NCBI RefSeq assembly: GCF_900099825.1
Contig: NZ_LT629693.1
Location: 8,195,001 to 8,259,000, forward strand
Direction: 5' to 3'
Length of the DNA: 64,000 nucleotides
DNA from: Bradyrhizobium ottawaense
Lineage (GTDB): Bacteria; Pseudomonadota; Alphaproteobacteria; Rhizobiales; Xanthobacteraceae
Shown: piece after piece, positions 1 through 9,280 of the stretch
How positions within the stretch are numbered: the stretch's first letter is position 1
Layout: every line of letters starts with the position of its first letter
Notes under the pieces: model-generated
Seen by the model: the letters and a program-made list of their open reading frames with translations, nothing else
Told to the model about the DNA's origin: nothing
Databases searched by the model: none
Position numbers and translations under genes: made by a program

Positions 1-123
1 CAGGAGCGCGGTACCCAGCGCCATCAGGATGGCGCCGCGCAAGGCGCGGAACGAGCGATCTTCGCGGCGCGGCCACAGCAACTCGGCTAGCGGAGAATGC
101 CTGACGGCGGCGGGATCGGACAT
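1..123 (-). CDS. bioY: Biotin transporter BioY, N-terminal part (cut by window edge)
   Basis: Only the first 41 codons are present; the gene continues off the left end. The visible N-terminus (start MSDPAAVRHSPLAELLWPRR, then the beginning of a hydrophobic helix) matches what I recall of rhizobial BioY, the S component that binds biotin in energy-coupling-factor uptake. The ATG is at 123 on the minus strand. It lies downstream of the aminotransferase gene on the same strand, about 70 bp away. The identification rests on a short N-terminus, so another small membrane protein is possible. Confidence 0.65.
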   Translation of the reverse strand, partial: MSDPAAVRHSPLAELLWPRREDRSFRALRGAILMALGTALL

Positions 124-196
124 GGTGCTGGCGGGCAAGGATGGCTCTCCGGTTTGAAGTGGTGGGATGGCAGGATGGATCGATGACGGCCGGGCT

Positions 197-1384
197 CTAG
201 CCGAGCCAGCGCGCGATGCGTGTCACCGCTTCGCGCATCTCGTCGGCCGAGCGCGCATAGGAGAAGCGCACGAAGGCGCGGCCATGGATCGGATCGAAGT
301 CGACGCCCGGCGTTGCCGCGACATGGGCCTTTTCCAGCATGCGGCCAGCGAATTCAAAACTGTCCGACGTGAAGTCGGAAACGTCCGCATAGAGGTAGAA
401 CGCGCCGTCGGCGGGCAAGAACTTGGTGATGCCGGCTTTCGGTAGTCCATCGATCAGAATGCGGCGGTTCGCTTCGTAGCCGTGCTTGATCGCCTCCATC
501 TCCTCCCGCCCTTCGAAAGCAGCTTCGGCGGCGATCTGCGACAGCGTCGGCACCGAGATCGACAGGTTCTGCTGCAGCCGTTCGATCGGCCGCACCAGCG
601 GCTCCGGCACCACCATCCAGCCCACCCGCCAGCCGGTCATGCAGAAATACTTCGAGAACGAGTTGATCACGAGCGCCTGCGGCGAGAGCTCGGCGGCGGT
701 GACGGCCGGAAACGCATAATCGAGGCCGTGATAGATTTCGTCGGAAATGAAGCGGATGCCCGCGCCCTCCGCCGCAGCGATCAGCCCGGTGAGCGCCTCG
801 CGCGACATCATCGTTCCCGTCGGATTGGCGGGGCTGCCGACCAGCACGCCCTTCAGCGGCGTCTTGCGATGCGCCGCCAGCAACGCTTCGCCGGTCAGCG
901 CATGACGCGTCTCGTTCGACGTCTCGATCAGCACCGGCTCGCAGCCGAGCGCGGTGAGGATATGGCGGTAAGGCGGATAACCGGGCACGGTCACGGCAAC
1001 CCGGTCGCCGGGTTCGAACATCGACAGAAACGCCAGAATGAACCCGCCGGACGAGCCCGTTGTGACGACGATATGTTCGGGATCGACCGAACAACCGTAA
1101 GTATCGTGGTAGTGCCTGCTGATGCGCGTCCGCAGCGAGGGAATGCCGAGCGCCGAGGTGTAGTCGATCCGGGCCTCGTCGAGCGCGGCATGCGCGGCTG
1201 CGATCGCGACCTTCGGGGCGGAGGCCGCCGGCTGGCCGACTTCCATGTGAATGACATGCCCGCCCGCCGCTTCGATACGCGCGGCCGCCGCCATCACGTC
1301 CATCACCATGAACGGGGGAACATCGCTCCGCCGCGATGGCGTCAGCAGGGTTTTCACGCGGTCTCTAAGTGTCGCTTCGTGCAT
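197..1384 (-). CDS. Class I/II PLP-dependent aminotransferase
   Basis: A 395-residue fold-type I aminotransferase that transfers an amino group from an amino acid to a 2-oxo acid using pyridoxal phosphate in the cytoplasm. Family landmarks are in order: an active-site Asn in SPANPTG (about 185-190), the cofactor Asp in SDEIY (214-218), the Schiff-base Lys in NSFSKYF (Lys245), and a substrate-binding Arg near 253 and in the C-terminal FVRFSYA stretch. Length is normal for aspartate/aromatic aminotransferases. The substrate cannot be read from sequence. It is divergent from the M48 protease gene, with 256 bp between them that include a palindromic repeat. Confidence 0.9.
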   Translation of the reverse strand: MHEATLRDRVKTLLTPSRRSDVPPFMVMDVMAAAARIEAAGGHVIHMEVGQPAASAPKVAIAAAHAALDEARIDYTSALGIPSLRTRISRHYHDTYGCSVDPEHIVVTTGSSGGFILAFLSMFEPGDRVAVTVPGYPPYRHILTALGCEPVLIETSNETRHALTGEALLAAHRKTPLKGVLVGSPANPTGTMMSREALTGLIAAAEGAGIRFISDEIYHGLDYAFPAVTAAELSPQALVINSFSKYFCMTGWRVGWMVVPEPLVRPIERLQQNLSISVPTLSQIAAEAAFEGREEMEAIKHGYEANRRILIDGLPKAGITKFLPADGAFYLYADVSDFTSDSFEFAGRMLEKAHVAATPGVDFDPIHGRAFVRFSYARSADEMREAVTRIARWLG

Positions 1385-1470
1385 CGATTTCTGCTATTTG
1401 CGGGGGCTATCGCCGATATTGGGTTCCCGAACCGGTTACCGCCCCAGACTGGCCGCATTCGGTGGCTTGT

Positions 1471-1530
1471 TATAGCGTTTTCCGGCGAAGTGATACCGGT
1501 CCGCGACAAGAAAACGCTTTGAAACAACAG
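1471..1530. repeat. Palindromic intergenic repeat (Bradyrhizobium type)
   Basis: An 8-bp inverted repeat, GCGTTTTC (1475-1482) and GAAAACGC (1510-1517), encloses a GC-rich centre containing GATACCGGT. A short TTGAAACAA-type direct repeat follows. The layout resembles a dispersed palindrome I know from many Bradyrhizobium/Rhodopseudomonas intergenic regions. It sits between two divergent genes, so it is not a terminator for either. Confidence 0.6.
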
Positions 1531-1640
1531 GCCTTGAAACAAGAGACTGCAGCCTGGTTCTGATCTAAGCAGAACCGAACCGGATCCCGGCCAATCCGCA
1601 CACCAACCCATCTCCGACCGCCCCGACAAAAAGACCGCCC

Positions 1641-3044
1641 ATGCTGCTTCGTATCACCTTTGCCAAGAAAACGCTGAAGCTGACCGCCCTGACGGTGGCG
1701 GTCGCGCTCACGGTCTCGCCGATGGCGGCACTCGCGCAAGAGGGCAAGGGTCCGTCGTTCCTGCGGGACACCGAGTCCGAGCAGTTGCTGCGCGAATATA
1801 CCAGGCCGATCCTGCGCGCCGCCGGTCTGGAAAAGCAGAACATCCAGATGGTGATCATCAACGACAGCCAGTTCAACGCGTTCGTCGCCGACGGCCGCCG
1901 TATCTTCGTGAACTATGGCGCGATGATGCAGTCGGAGACGCCGAACCAGATCATCGGCGTGCTCGCCCACGAAACCGGTCATTTGGCCGGCGGCCATCTC
2001 GCCAAGATGCGCGAGCAGCTCGCGCAGGCGCAAACCCAGATGATCATCGCCATGCTGCTCGGCGCAGGCGCGATGGTGGCAGGCGCGCGAGGCGGCGCCG
2101 GCAGCGGCCTGACCAATGCCGGCGCGGCCGCGTTTTCCGCACCAGGCGAAATGATCAAGCGCAACCTGCTCTCTTATGTGCGCCAGCAGGAAGAAAACGC
2201 CGACAAGGCCGGCGTGAAGTTTCTGACCGCGACCGGTCAATCGGCCAAGGGCATGTACGAGACCTTCAAGCGGTTCACCGACGAGAGCCTGTTCGCGGCG
2301 CGCGGCGCCGATCCCTACGTACAGTCGCACCCGATGCCGGCCGAGCGCGTCCGCGCGCTGGAAGAGCTGGCGCGCTCGAGCCCCTATTGGGACAAGAAGG
2401 ACGACCCTGCCCTGCAGATGCGCCACGACATGGCGCGCGCCAAGATTTCGGCCTTCATGGAGCGGCAGGAAACCGTGTACCGGCGCTATCCGATGTCCAA
2501 CACCAGCCTGCCCGCCCGCTATGCGCACGCCATCACCACCTATCTGCATGGCGACCTGCGTAGCGCGATCGCCCAGATCGACGGCCTGATCGCGCTGCAG
2601 CCCGGCAACCCCTATTTCTACGAGGTACGCGGCCAGGCGCTGCTGGAAGGCGGCAAGCCGGCCGAGGCCATTGCGCCGCTCCGCAAGGCGGTGCAGCTCT
2701 CCAATAACGCGCCGCTCATCGAGATGTTACTTGGGCAGGCCCTGGTAGCGGCTAATAATACCGCCAACACGGACGAGGCGATCTCGATTCTGCGCGCGGC
2801 GGTGGCCCGCGAGTCAGAAGCACCGCTCGGCTACATGCAGCTCGCAATGGCCTATGGGCGCAAGGGGGACTACGCCCAGGCCGATCTCGCATCGGCGCAG
2901 GCCGCCTATCTCCGCGGCGACAACAAGACCGCCCGCGACCTCGCTTCAAGGGCAAAGACCCGCTTTGCGATCGGGACCCCGGGATGGGTCAAGGCTGACG
3001 ACATTGTGAGCGCGAAGCCGCTGCCGGGCCAGAGGAGCAACTAG
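1641..3044 (+). CDS. M48 family zinc metalloprotease with TPR repeats (BepA-like)
   Basis: A 467-residue exported metalloprotease. It starts with a Sec signal peptide (1-32, cleavage after ALA). The M48 domain has the zinc motif HETGH (His110, Glu111, His114) and a downstream EENADKAG that would supply the third ligand (about 178). TPR-like helices fill the region from about 290 to 445. This architecture is that of BepA/YfgC, periplasmic proteases that help outer-membrane protein assembly and degrade stalled substrates. The role here is inferred from family. A DsbA-like gene follows 103 bp downstream, which also suits envelope quality control. Confidence 0.9.
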   Translation: MLLRITFAKKTLKLTALTVAVALTVSPMAALAQEGKGPSFLRDTESEQLLREYTRPILRAAGLEKQNIQMVIINDSQFNAFVADGRRIFVNYGAMMQSETPNQIIGVLAHETGHLAGGHLAKMREQLAQAQTQMIIAMLLGAGAMVAGARGGAGSGLTNAGAAAFSAPGEMIKRNLLSYVRQQEENADKAGVKFLTATGQSAKGMYETFKRFTDESLFAARGADPYVQSHPMPAERVRALEELARSSPYWDKKDDPALQMRHDMARAKISAFMERQETVYRRYPMSNTSLPARYAHAITTYLHGDLRSAIAQIDGLIALQPGNPYFYEVRGQALLEGGKPAEAIAPLRKAVQLSNNAPLIEMLLGQALVAANNTANTDEAISILRAAVARESEAPLGYMQLAMAYGRKGDYAQADLASAQAAYLRGDNKTARDLASRAKTRFAIGTPGWVKADDIVSAKPLPGQRSN

Positions 3045-3147
3045 AAGTAAACCGCGTAGATCGAGATACAACCGAACCGAAATTGAAACGTATTCCAAGA
3101 GCCGGCTTCACGACACCGCCGGGAACTCGCCGCAAAAGGATTAGCTG

Positions 3148-3915
3148 ATGCCCTCGTTCCGTTTCCTCGCTCCCGCACTGCTGGCGCTCGCGCTCGGCAG
3201 CGCCCCGCTGCCCGCCTCGGCACAGAGCTTCTCCGACACCCAGCGCGGCGATATCGAGAGCATCGTCCGGAATTATCTGATTGCGCACCCGGAAGTGCTC
3301 GAAGAGGCGATGGCCGAACTGTCGAAGCGCCAGTCGGCGGCGGAAGCCGAAAAGCACGAGGCCAGCGTCTCCCAGAACGCCGATGCGATCTTCAATTCGC
3401 CGCGCGGCGTCACCCTCGGCAACAAGGACGGCGACGTCACCTTCGTCGAGTTCTTCGACTACAATTGCGGCTACTGCAAACGCGCGATGGCCGACATGAT
3501 CGAGCTGATGAAGGCCGATCCGAAGCTGAAGGTCGTGCTGAAGGAGTTTCCGGTGCTGAGTGCCGGCTCGGTTGAAGCCGCCCAGGTCGCGGTTGCCGTG
3601 CGCATGCAGGACCCGACCGGCAAGAAATATCTCGACTTCCACCAGAAGCTGCTCGGCGGCCGGGGCGCGGCCGACAAGGCGCGCGCGATGGCCGTTGCCA
3701 AGGAGGTCGGCCTCGACATGGGCAGACTGGAGAAGGATCTGGCAAGCGCCGAGGTCAAGAACACGCTCGAGGAAAACTTCAAGCTGGCAGAAGCCATGGG
3801 CATGAACGGGACCCCGAGCTACGTGATCGGCAAGCAGGTCGTGATCGGCGCGGTTGGCGTCGACAGCCTCAAGGAAAAAATCGGCGTCGCCCGCTGCGGC
3901 AAGACGACCTGCTGA
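3148..3915 (+). CDS. DsbA-family thiol:disulfide oxidoreductase
   Basis: A 255-residue periplasmic protein with a signal peptide (1-25, cleavage after ASA), a helical N-terminal segment, and a thioredoxin fold with the active-site motif CGYC (Cys107-Cys110) within NCGYCKRAM. The cis-proline loop is NGTPSYVIG near residue 216. Similar proteins (Com1/ScsC type) make or isomerise disulfide bonds in exported proteins. Two further Cys sit at the extreme C-terminus (RCGKTTC), possibly a structural disulfide. It is followed by a strong intrinsic terminator. Confidence 0.9.
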   Translation: MPSFRFLAPALLALALGSAPLPASAQSFSDTQRGDIESIVRNYLIAHPEVLEEAMAELSKRQSAAEAEKHEASVSQNADAIFNSPRGVTLGNKDGDVTFVEFFDYNCGYCKRAMADMIELMKADPKLKVVLKEFPVLSAGSVEAAQVAVAVRMQDPTGKKYLDFHQKLLGGRGAADKARAMAVAKEVGLDMGRLEKDLASAEVKNTLEENFKLAEAMGMNGTPSYVIGKQVVIGAVGVDSLKEKIGVARCGKTTC

Positions 3916-3941
3916 CGCCTCGCCTATCCAACGAAACGTCG

Positions 3942-3970
3942 AAAAGGCCGGCACTCGAGCCGGCCTTTTT
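3942..3970 (+). terminator. Intrinsic terminator after the dsbA-like gene
   Basis: A perfect 7-bp GC stem (GGCCGGC/GCCGGCC, 3946-3952 and 3959-3965) with a 6-nt loop, followed by five T and preceded by four A. It lies about 30 bp after the stop codon. Confidence 0.85.
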
Positions 3971-4072
3971 GTTTGCGGCAATCTCCGGCAAAGCGGTTCA
4001 TCACGCGTTCATCAAACCAGCCCCGCAAAGCGAGCTTGCACAAAACAAAGTCGATGGAACCGCAGATCGCAG

Positions 4073-4097
4073 GGAACATCGACCACCTCACCCCGTT
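4073..4097 (+). promoter_or_regulatory. Predicted EcfG (general stress) promoter for DUF1236 gene
   Basis: GGAAC at 4073-4077 and CGTT at 4094-4097 are separated by 16 bp. This is an exact match to the alphaproteobacterial EcfG sigma-factor consensus GGAAC-N16/17-CGTT. It lies 39 bp upstream of the ATG at 4136, which has a good GAGGAG ribosome-binding site. Confidence 0.65.
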
Positions 4098-4135
4098 GTC
4101 GGGCGGGCAATGCAAATACGTGAGGAGAACTTCGA

Positions 4136-4882
4136 ATGACTAATCGCTTTTTGATTTCAGTGGCTGCGGCGGCGCTGATCGCCGGAACCGGTTTCGCCAA
4201 CGCGCAGGGCACGAGCCGTGAAGGCGGCGCTGCTGCGGGTGGTGCCGCAACTCAGCAGACCGCGCCTTCGTCGGAGCGCGCCGCTCCGTCCGGCGCCGTG
4301 AACCATGACTCGGGCGCCGTGAAGGGTGCTGAATCGCCTGGCATGAAGGGCTCTGAAAAGTCCGGCATGAAGGCGGAATCCAACGAGAAGATGCCGGCCG
4401 CCAAGAGCGCTCAGGACACCAAGATGGACACCAAGGGTGAGAAGTCAAAGAGCATGAGCTCGGAGAACGACTCGACCAAGGGCGGCATCAAGGCCGAGGG
4501 CTCCAAGACAGAAGGCACCAAGGCCACGGAAGGTACCAAGGCCAACGGCAACATGAACGCCGAAACCAAGGGCGGCATGGAAGGCAAGTCGCAGACCACG
4601 ACGGGCAACGCCGCCACGTCGGCGACCGCGGCGCCGCCGGCCGAGAAGCGCACGCAGATCGTTTCCGCCATCAAGTCGGAGAAGATCGAGGAGACTACCA
4701 ACGTCAACTTCAACATTTCGGTTGGCGCCACCATCCCCGGCAACGTCCGGTTCCATCCGCTGCCGGCCCGGATCGTCGAGATCTATCCGGAGTGGCGTGG
4801 CTATGACGTGATCTTCGTGCACGGCCGGTACATCATCGTCCGCCCGCAGACGCATGAGATCGTCTACATCATCGAAGGCTAA
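4136..4882 (+). CDS. DUF1236 domain-containing exported protein
   Basis: A 248-residue secreted protein: signal peptide 1-24, then a long low-complexity region (about 25-165) rich in Lys, Gly, Thr, Ser and Glu with repeated KGG, EGTKA and MKG units. A folded C-terminal region (about 175-248) matches the DUF1236 family, which is common in Bradyrhizobium and of unknown function. The charged repeat resembles hydrophilin-like or wall-associated stress proteins, which fits the predicted EcfG promoter upstream. The gene stands alone, between terminators. Confidence 0.85.
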   Translation: MTNRFLISVAAAALIAGTGFANAQGTSREGGAAAGGAATQQTAPSSERAAPSGAVNHDSGAVKGAESPGMKGSEKSGMKAESNEKMPAAKSAQDTKMDTKGEKSKSMSSENDSTKGGIKAEGSKTEGTKATEGTKANGNMNAETKGGMEGKSQTTTGNAATSATAAPPAEKRTQIVSAIKSEKIEETTNVNFNISVGATIPGNVRFHPLPARIVEIYPEWRGYDVIFVHGRYIIVRPQTHEIVYIIEG

Positions 4883-4921
4883 CCGGCTTTCGCGACAGCG
4901 AGGCTTGGCCGTCAAGGCTTT

Positions 4922-4949
4922 GGGGTGGGCAGAAATGCCCACCCCTTTT
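4922..4949 (+). terminator. Intrinsic terminator after DUF1236 gene
   Basis: A perfect 9-bp stem, GGGGTGGGC (4922-4930) and GCCCACCCC (4937-4945), with a 6-nt loop and four T. From here to the aroQ start at 5141 I see no other clear element. Confidence 0.9.
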
Positions 4950-5140
4950 GCGTGTGGGGTTACGCCGTCGCCAGGCCAACCCTAAATATTGGTTAATCAA
5001 TGATTTCCGTAGGTTCCACAGGGCTTTTTACCAACTGGATGAGGCCTTTGGCAGGTCTCCCGAAGGGCCACAAGGCTTCCCCTTGGCCGCGTTGTTACCT
5101 ATAACCCCGCGACCAACCCGCCCCCATTCAACGGAATCCG

Positions 5141-5623
5141 ATGGCCCAAGCTTCCGCCGCACAAGCCTCCGCCGCGACGATCTACGTGCTCAACGGTCCT
5201 AACCTCAATCTGCTGGGGACCCGGGAGCCCGAAACCTACGGCCACGCGACGCTGGCCGATGTCGAAAAGCTGTGCGCGGAGACGGCCGCGCATTTCGGCC
5301 TCAAGGCCGATTGCCGGCAGTCGAACCGCGAAGGCGAGTTGATCGATTTCATCCACGAGGCCCGCGAGAAGAAGGCGGCCGGCATCATCATCAACGCCGG
5401 CGGTTATTCGCACACCTCGATTGCACTGCACGACGCGATCGTCGGGGTCAAAATTCCGACCGTTGAAGTGCACGTCAGCAACATTCACGCCCGCGAGGAT
5501 TTTCGGCATCATTCCTTCACCGCCAGGGCCGCCTTCGCGTCGCTGTGCGGCTTCGGGATCGATGGCTACCGGCTCGCCATCAACGGTCTTGCCGCCAAAA
5601 TCGGCGCCAAAGCGAAAACCTGA
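5141..5623 (+). CDS. aroQ: Type II 3-dehydroquinate dehydratase
   Basis: A 160-residue enzyme that removes water from 3-dehydroquinate to give 3-dehydroshikimate, the third step of the shikimate pathway (cytoplasmic, dodecameric family). Diagnostic motifs: [19 protein letters not shown] (about 12-30, with catalytic Tyr), [10 protein letters not shown] (substrate site), and [15 protein letters not shown] with the catalytic His and Arg. An extra Ala/Ser-rich N-terminus of about 10 residues precedes the domain. It is followed by accB after 69 bp, an arrangement common in proteobacteria. Confidence 0.97.
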   Translation: MAQASAAQASAATIYVLNGPNLNLLGTREPETYGHATLADVEKLCAETAAHFGLKADCRQSNREGELIDFIHEAREKKAAGIIINAGGYSHTSIALHDAIVGVKIPTVEVHVSNIHAREDFRHHSFTARAAFASLCGFGIDGYRLAINGLAAKIGAKAKT

Positions 5624-5692
5624 CACCAGACCACCGACACCAAAGCCTGACGCTTCAGCCGTCACCCACATCGAGAATTCCGGATCAAGAGC

Positions 5693-6190
5693 ATGGCGCG
5701 CCAGCCCGAAAACAAAGCAGCGGACAAATCATCCGCAAACTTCAAAAGCGACGACAGTGCGCTCATCCGCGAGCTCGCCTTGTTGCTGGATGAAACCAGC
5801 CTCACCGAAATCGAGATCGAGCGCGCCGGCCTGCGGGTGCGTGTGGCGCGCAACGTCACCATGACGGCTTCGATGCCGGCGAATTTCCAGGCGCCGGCTT
5901 CCGTTGGCGCCGGCGCATCCGTGACGCCTGCCGCCGTCGCCGATATGGCCAAACACCCGGGCGTCGTGCCCTCGCCGATGGTCGGCACCGCGTACTGGTC
6001 GCCGGAGCCCGGCGCCAAGCCGTTCATTGAGGTCGGCAGCAAGGTATCGGCCGGGCAGACGCTGCTGATCATCGAAGCGATGAAGACGATGAACCAGATT
6101 CCCTCGCCGCGCGCGGGCACCGTGACGCAAATTCTCGTCGAGGACGGCCAGCCGGTCGAATTCGGCGAGCCGCTGGTAATTATTGAATAG
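5693..6190 (+). CDS. accB: Acetyl-CoA carboxylase biotin carboxyl carrier protein
   Basis: A 165-residue BCCP. The C-terminal biotinyl domain carries the lysine to be biotinylated in EAMKTMN (Lys131). An Ala/Pro-rich linker (about 60-90) joins it to an N-terminal helix used for complex assembly. It shuttles CO2 between AccC and the carboxyltransferase in the first step of fatty-acid synthesis. The next gene, accC, starts 86 bp on, with an unusual repeat-filled spacer between. Confidence 0.97.
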   Translation: MARQPENKAADKSSANFKSDDSALIRELALLLDETSLTEIEIERAGLRVRVARNVTMTASMPANFQAPASVGAGASVTPAAVADMAKHPGVVPSPMVGTAYWSPEPGAKPFIEVGSKVSAGQTLLIIEAMKTMNQIPSPRAGTVTQILVEDGQPVEFGEPLVIIE

Positions 6191-6262
6191 CGAATGGCGA
6201 ATGGCGAATAGCGAATAGGGAAGAAAAACCCCGTTCGCTACTCGCCACTCGCTACTCGCGCC
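6188..6262. repeat. Short tandem and inverted repeats between accB and accC
   Basis: Tandem copies of a GCGAATGG/GCGAATAG heptamer-octamer (6190-6219) face complementary CGCTACTCGCCACTCGC units (6235-6259) across an A-rich centre. This allows a long imperfect hairpin. It fills almost the whole spacer between two genes that must be co-expressed, so it may be a mobile palindromic repeat or an mRNA-stability element. No T-tract follows, which argues against a terminator. Confidence 0.6.
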
Positions 6263-6276
6263 TTCGCTAGGACACC

Positions 6277-7638
6277 ATGTTCGACAAGATTCTCATCGCC
6301 AATCGCGGCGAAATCGCCCTGCGTGTCTTGCGCGCGTGCAAGGAACTCGGCATCTCGACGGTTGCCGTGCATTCCACGGCAGACGCCGATGCGATGCATG
6401 TGCGCCTTGCCGACGAAAGCGTCTGCATCGGACCGCCGCCGTCGAAGGACAGTTATCTCAACATCCCGGCGCTGCTCGCGGCCTGCGAGATCACCGGCGC
6501 GGACGCCGTGCATCCCGGCTACGGCTTCCTGTCCGAGAACGCCCGGTTTGCCGAAATCCTCGCCGAGCACAATCTGCATTTCATCGGCCCGAAGGCCGAA
6601 CATATCCGCCTGATGGGCGACAAGATCGAAGCCAAGAAGACCGCCAAGCGGCTCGGCATTCCGGTAGTGCCGGGCTCCGACGGCGGGGTCGGCCCCGAAG
6701 ACGACGCCATGGCGATTGCCAAGGCGATCGGCTTCCCCGTGCTGGTGAAGGCAGCCGCCGGCGGCGGCGGACGCGGCATGAAGGTTGCGCACACTGCCGA
6801 CGAATTGATGATGGCGCTGTCGACCGCCTCCAACGAGGCCAAGTCGGCGTTCGGCGACGCCTCGGTCTATCTCGAGAAATACCTGCAGAAGCCGCGCCAC
6901 ATCGAAATCCAGGTGCTGGGTGACGGCCGCGGCGGCGCCATCCATCTCGGCGAGCGCGACTGCTCGCTGCAGCGCCGGCATCAGAAGGTGTGGGAAGAAG
7001 GCCCCTCGCCGGTTCTGTCGGCGGCGGCCCGCGCCAGGATCGGCGCGACCTGCGCCAAGGCGATGCAGGACATGAAATACCTCGGTGTCGGCACCATCGA
7101 GTTCCTGTACGAGGACGGCGAGTTCTATTTCATCGAAATGAACACCCGTATCCAGGTCGAGCATCCGGTGACCGAGATGATCACCGATATCGACCTCGTG
7201 CTGGAGCAGATCCGCATCGCCGCCGGCGGCGACCTGCCCGCGACGCAGGATGAGATCACCATTATCGGCCACGCCATCGAATGCCGCGTCAACGCGGAAA
7301 ACCCGCAGACCTTCCGCCCCTCGCCCGGCAAGATCACCCAGTTTCATCCGCCGGGCGGTCTCGGCGTGCGGATCGATTCCGCAGTCTATCAGGGCTACGT
7401 CATCCCGCCTTATTACGACTCCCTCGTCGGCAAGCTGATCGTGCACGGCAAGACCCGCGCCGAATGCCTGATGCGGCTGCGCCGGGCGCTCGACGAGATG
7501 GTGGTCGACGGCATCGAGACCACCCTGCCGCTGTTCAGGGCACTGGTCCGCGAGCCCGGCATCATCGACGGCGACTACCATATCCATTGGCTGGAGCAGT
7601 ACCTCGCCGGCCAGGCGGCGGAAGGCAAGACTTCCTGA
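6277..7638 (+). CDS. accC: Acetyl-CoA carboxylase biotin carboxylase subunit
   Basis: A 453-residue ATP-grasp enzyme that carboxylates the biotin on AccB using ATP and bicarbonate. Landmarks: N-terminal [16 protein letters not shown], the glycine-rich ATP loop [12 protein letters not shown] (about 159-170), the metal and bicarbonate site [14 protein letters not shown] (about 288-301), and the C-terminal biotin-carboxylase domain. Length is typical. It is probably in one transcript with accB. Confidence 0.97.
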   Translation: MFDKILIANRGEIALRVLRACKELGISTVAVHSTADADAMHVRLADESVCIGPPPSKDSYLNIPALLAACEITGADAVHPGYGFLSENARFAEILAEHNLHFIGPKAEHIRLMGDKIEAKKTAKRLGIPVVPGSDGGVGPEDDAMAIAKAIGFPVLVKAAAGGGGRGMKVAHTADELMMALSTASNEAKSAFGDASVYLEKYLQKPRHIEIQVLGDGRGGAIHLGERDCSLQRRHQKVWEEGPSPVLSAAARARIGATCAKAMQDMKYLGVGTIEFLYEDGEFYFIEMNTRIQVEHPVTEMITDIDLVLEQIRIAAGGDLPATQDEITIIGHAIECRVNAENPQTFRPSPGKITQFHPPGGLGVRIDSAVYQGYVIPPYYDSLVGKLIVHGKTRAECLMRLRRALDEMVVDGIETTLPLFRALVREPGIIDGDYHIHWLEQYLAGQAAEGKTS

Positions 7639-7654
7639 AAAAGCCGGGACGCGC

Positions 7655-7680
7655 GGAACCAACCGCTTGGTGCATGCGTT
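7655..7680 (+). promoter_or_regulatory. Predicted EcfG promoter for the kinase operon
   Basis: GGAAC (7655-7659) and CGTT (7677-7680) with a 17-bp spacer match the EcfG consensus. The site lies 67 bp before the GTG start of the histidine kinase, the first gene of a three-gene signalling operon. Confidence 0.65.
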
Positions 7681-7747
7681 ATGGGCGCTATTGGGGTCCA
7701 TTCCGCTAGGGGTAACTTGTTCCATTCGTTCATAATGCGAGGCCATT

Positions 7748-9280
7748 GTGACGGCTGATGCCCGGCGCCGTCGCACCGTGGGACAGATTGTGCTGCTTAC
7801 CGCGGCACTTTTGGTGCTGGTCGCCATCAGCACGTCCTCGATCCTGCTGGTCAACAAATCACGCCGGGACAACGGCTGGGTCGTGCACACCGTCGAGGTG
7901 GAAAACCAGCTCTCCACCCTGCTGCTGCAGATTCGCCGGGCCGAGAGCGCCGCGCGCGGCTATCTGCTGACCTCCGAGCCGCGTTTTCTGGTGGAGCACG
8001 AAGCCGCCGTTGCGACCATCGTTCCCGACGTCGACAAGCTGATGCAACTGACCGGCGACAACTCCGTTCAGCGCGAGAACGTCAAACGGCTGCGGCCCCC
8101 GGTCGAGGCCCGGCTGGCGGAATTTGCCAAGGCGGTCGATTTCGTCAAACGCAACGATACCGCCGGCGGCGTCGCGATGCTGCGTGAGGCTGGGGCCAGC
8201 GATTCGGTCCGGAAAATCGCCGAGGTCGCGGGCGCGATGCGCGCCGAGGAAGACGGCCTGTTCGCGATGCGCACGACGACCGCCGACCGCACCCAGCAAC
8301 TGGCCTCGATCGTGACGGTGGCGGGTTCGGGCCTCGTGGTCGCGCTGGCCGGCATTTCGATCCTGCTGGTGCGGCGCTCGGCGCGCGCCCGCGACGAGGC
8401 CGAAAGAAAATTGCGCGACAATAACATCAACCTCGAAACCACGGTCGACGAGCGTACTGCCGACCTGCGCGAAGCCAATGAGGAAATCCAGCGCTTCGCC
8501 TATATCGTCAGTCACGATCTGCGCTCGCCGCTGGTCAACATCATGGGCTTCACCAGCGAACTGGAGGAATTGCGCGGCGACATCTTCAAGCGCATTGCGG
8601 CGCTCGCCCGCCTGCAATCCGCCGTCCCCCAGGCCCCCGATAACGCAACCGATACCGCCGAACCCGCGCTCGAAGGCGCCGACAGACAGCTCTCGCAGGA
8701 TTTCACCGAGGCGCTGGGCTTCATCAAATCGTCGATCGGCAAGATGGACCGGCTGATATCGGCCATCCTCAACCTGACCCGCGAAGGGCGGCGCGAATTC
8801 AAGCCGGAGCGCATCGATACGAGCGAACTGATCGAAGGCATCGTTTCGACGGTCGCGCATCAGGCCGCGGAAGCCGAGGCGCAGATACGGATCGGCCCGC
8901 TGCCCAATATCGTCAGCGACCGGCTGGCGCTGGAGCAGATCTTCTCCAACCTGATCGACAACGGGCTGAAATATCTGAAGAGCGGCGTGCCCGGCGACAT
9001 CCATATCCGCGGCCGGACCAAGCTCGGCTTTGCGATCTACGACATCACCGACAACGGCCGCGGCATCGACCCCAAGGACCATCAGCGCATCTTCGATCTG
9101 TTCCGTCGCGCCGGAACCCAGGACAGGCCCGGCCAGGGCATCGGCCTCGCCCATGTCCGCGCGCTGGTCCGGCGGTTAGGCGGCACCATGTCGGTCGCAT
9201 CGGAGCTTCATCAGGGCAGCACGTTTACGGTCACGCTGCCGATCAATTGGAACACCAGTAACCGGAACAGAGAAGCATGA
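7748..9280 (+). CDS. CHASE3-domain membrane sensor histidine kinase
   Basis: A 510-residue sensor kinase starting at GTG. TM1 is at about 12-36, followed by a periplasmic CHASE3-like helical sensor (about 40-180, with RRAESAARGYLLT) and TM2 (about 186-208). A coiled coil leads to the HisKA domain with the phospho-acceptor in YIVSHDLRSP (His256), then the HATPase domain with N-box SNLIDNGLKY, G1 DNGRGID and G2 GQGIGLAHV. A roughly 60-residue acidic/Pro-rich insert sits in the dimerisation region. It overlaps the next gene by 4 nt, so the response regulator is probably a partner. Confidence 0.92.
   Translation: MTADARRRRTVGQIVLLTAALLVLVAISTSSILLVNKSRRDNGWVVHTVEVENQLSTLLLQIRRAESAARGYLLTSEPRFLVEHEAAVATIVPDVDKLMQLTGDNSVQRENVKRLRPPVEARLAEFAKAVDFVKRNDTAGGVAMLREAGASDSVRKIAEVAGAMRAEEDGLFAMRTTTADRTQQLASIVTVAGSGLVVALAGISILLVRRSARARDEAERKLRDNNINLETTVDERTADLREANEEIQRFAYIVSHDLRSPLVNIMGFTSELEELRGDIFKRIAALARLQSAVPQAPDNATDTAEPALEGADRQLSQDFTEALGFIKSSIGKMDRLISAILNLTREGRREFKPERIDTSELIEGIVSTVAHQAAEAEAQIRIGPLPNIVSDRLALEQIFSNLIDNGLKYLKSGVPGDIHIRGRTKLGFAIYDITDNGRGIDPKDHQRIFDLFRRAGTQDRPGQGIGLAHVRALVRRLGGTMSVASELHQGSTFTVTLPINWNTSNRNREA

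Noticed and set aside
482..1522. Long plus-strand open frame opposite the aminotransferase
   Set aside because: Arg/His-rich translation with no family; a mirror of the real gene in GC-rich DNA.
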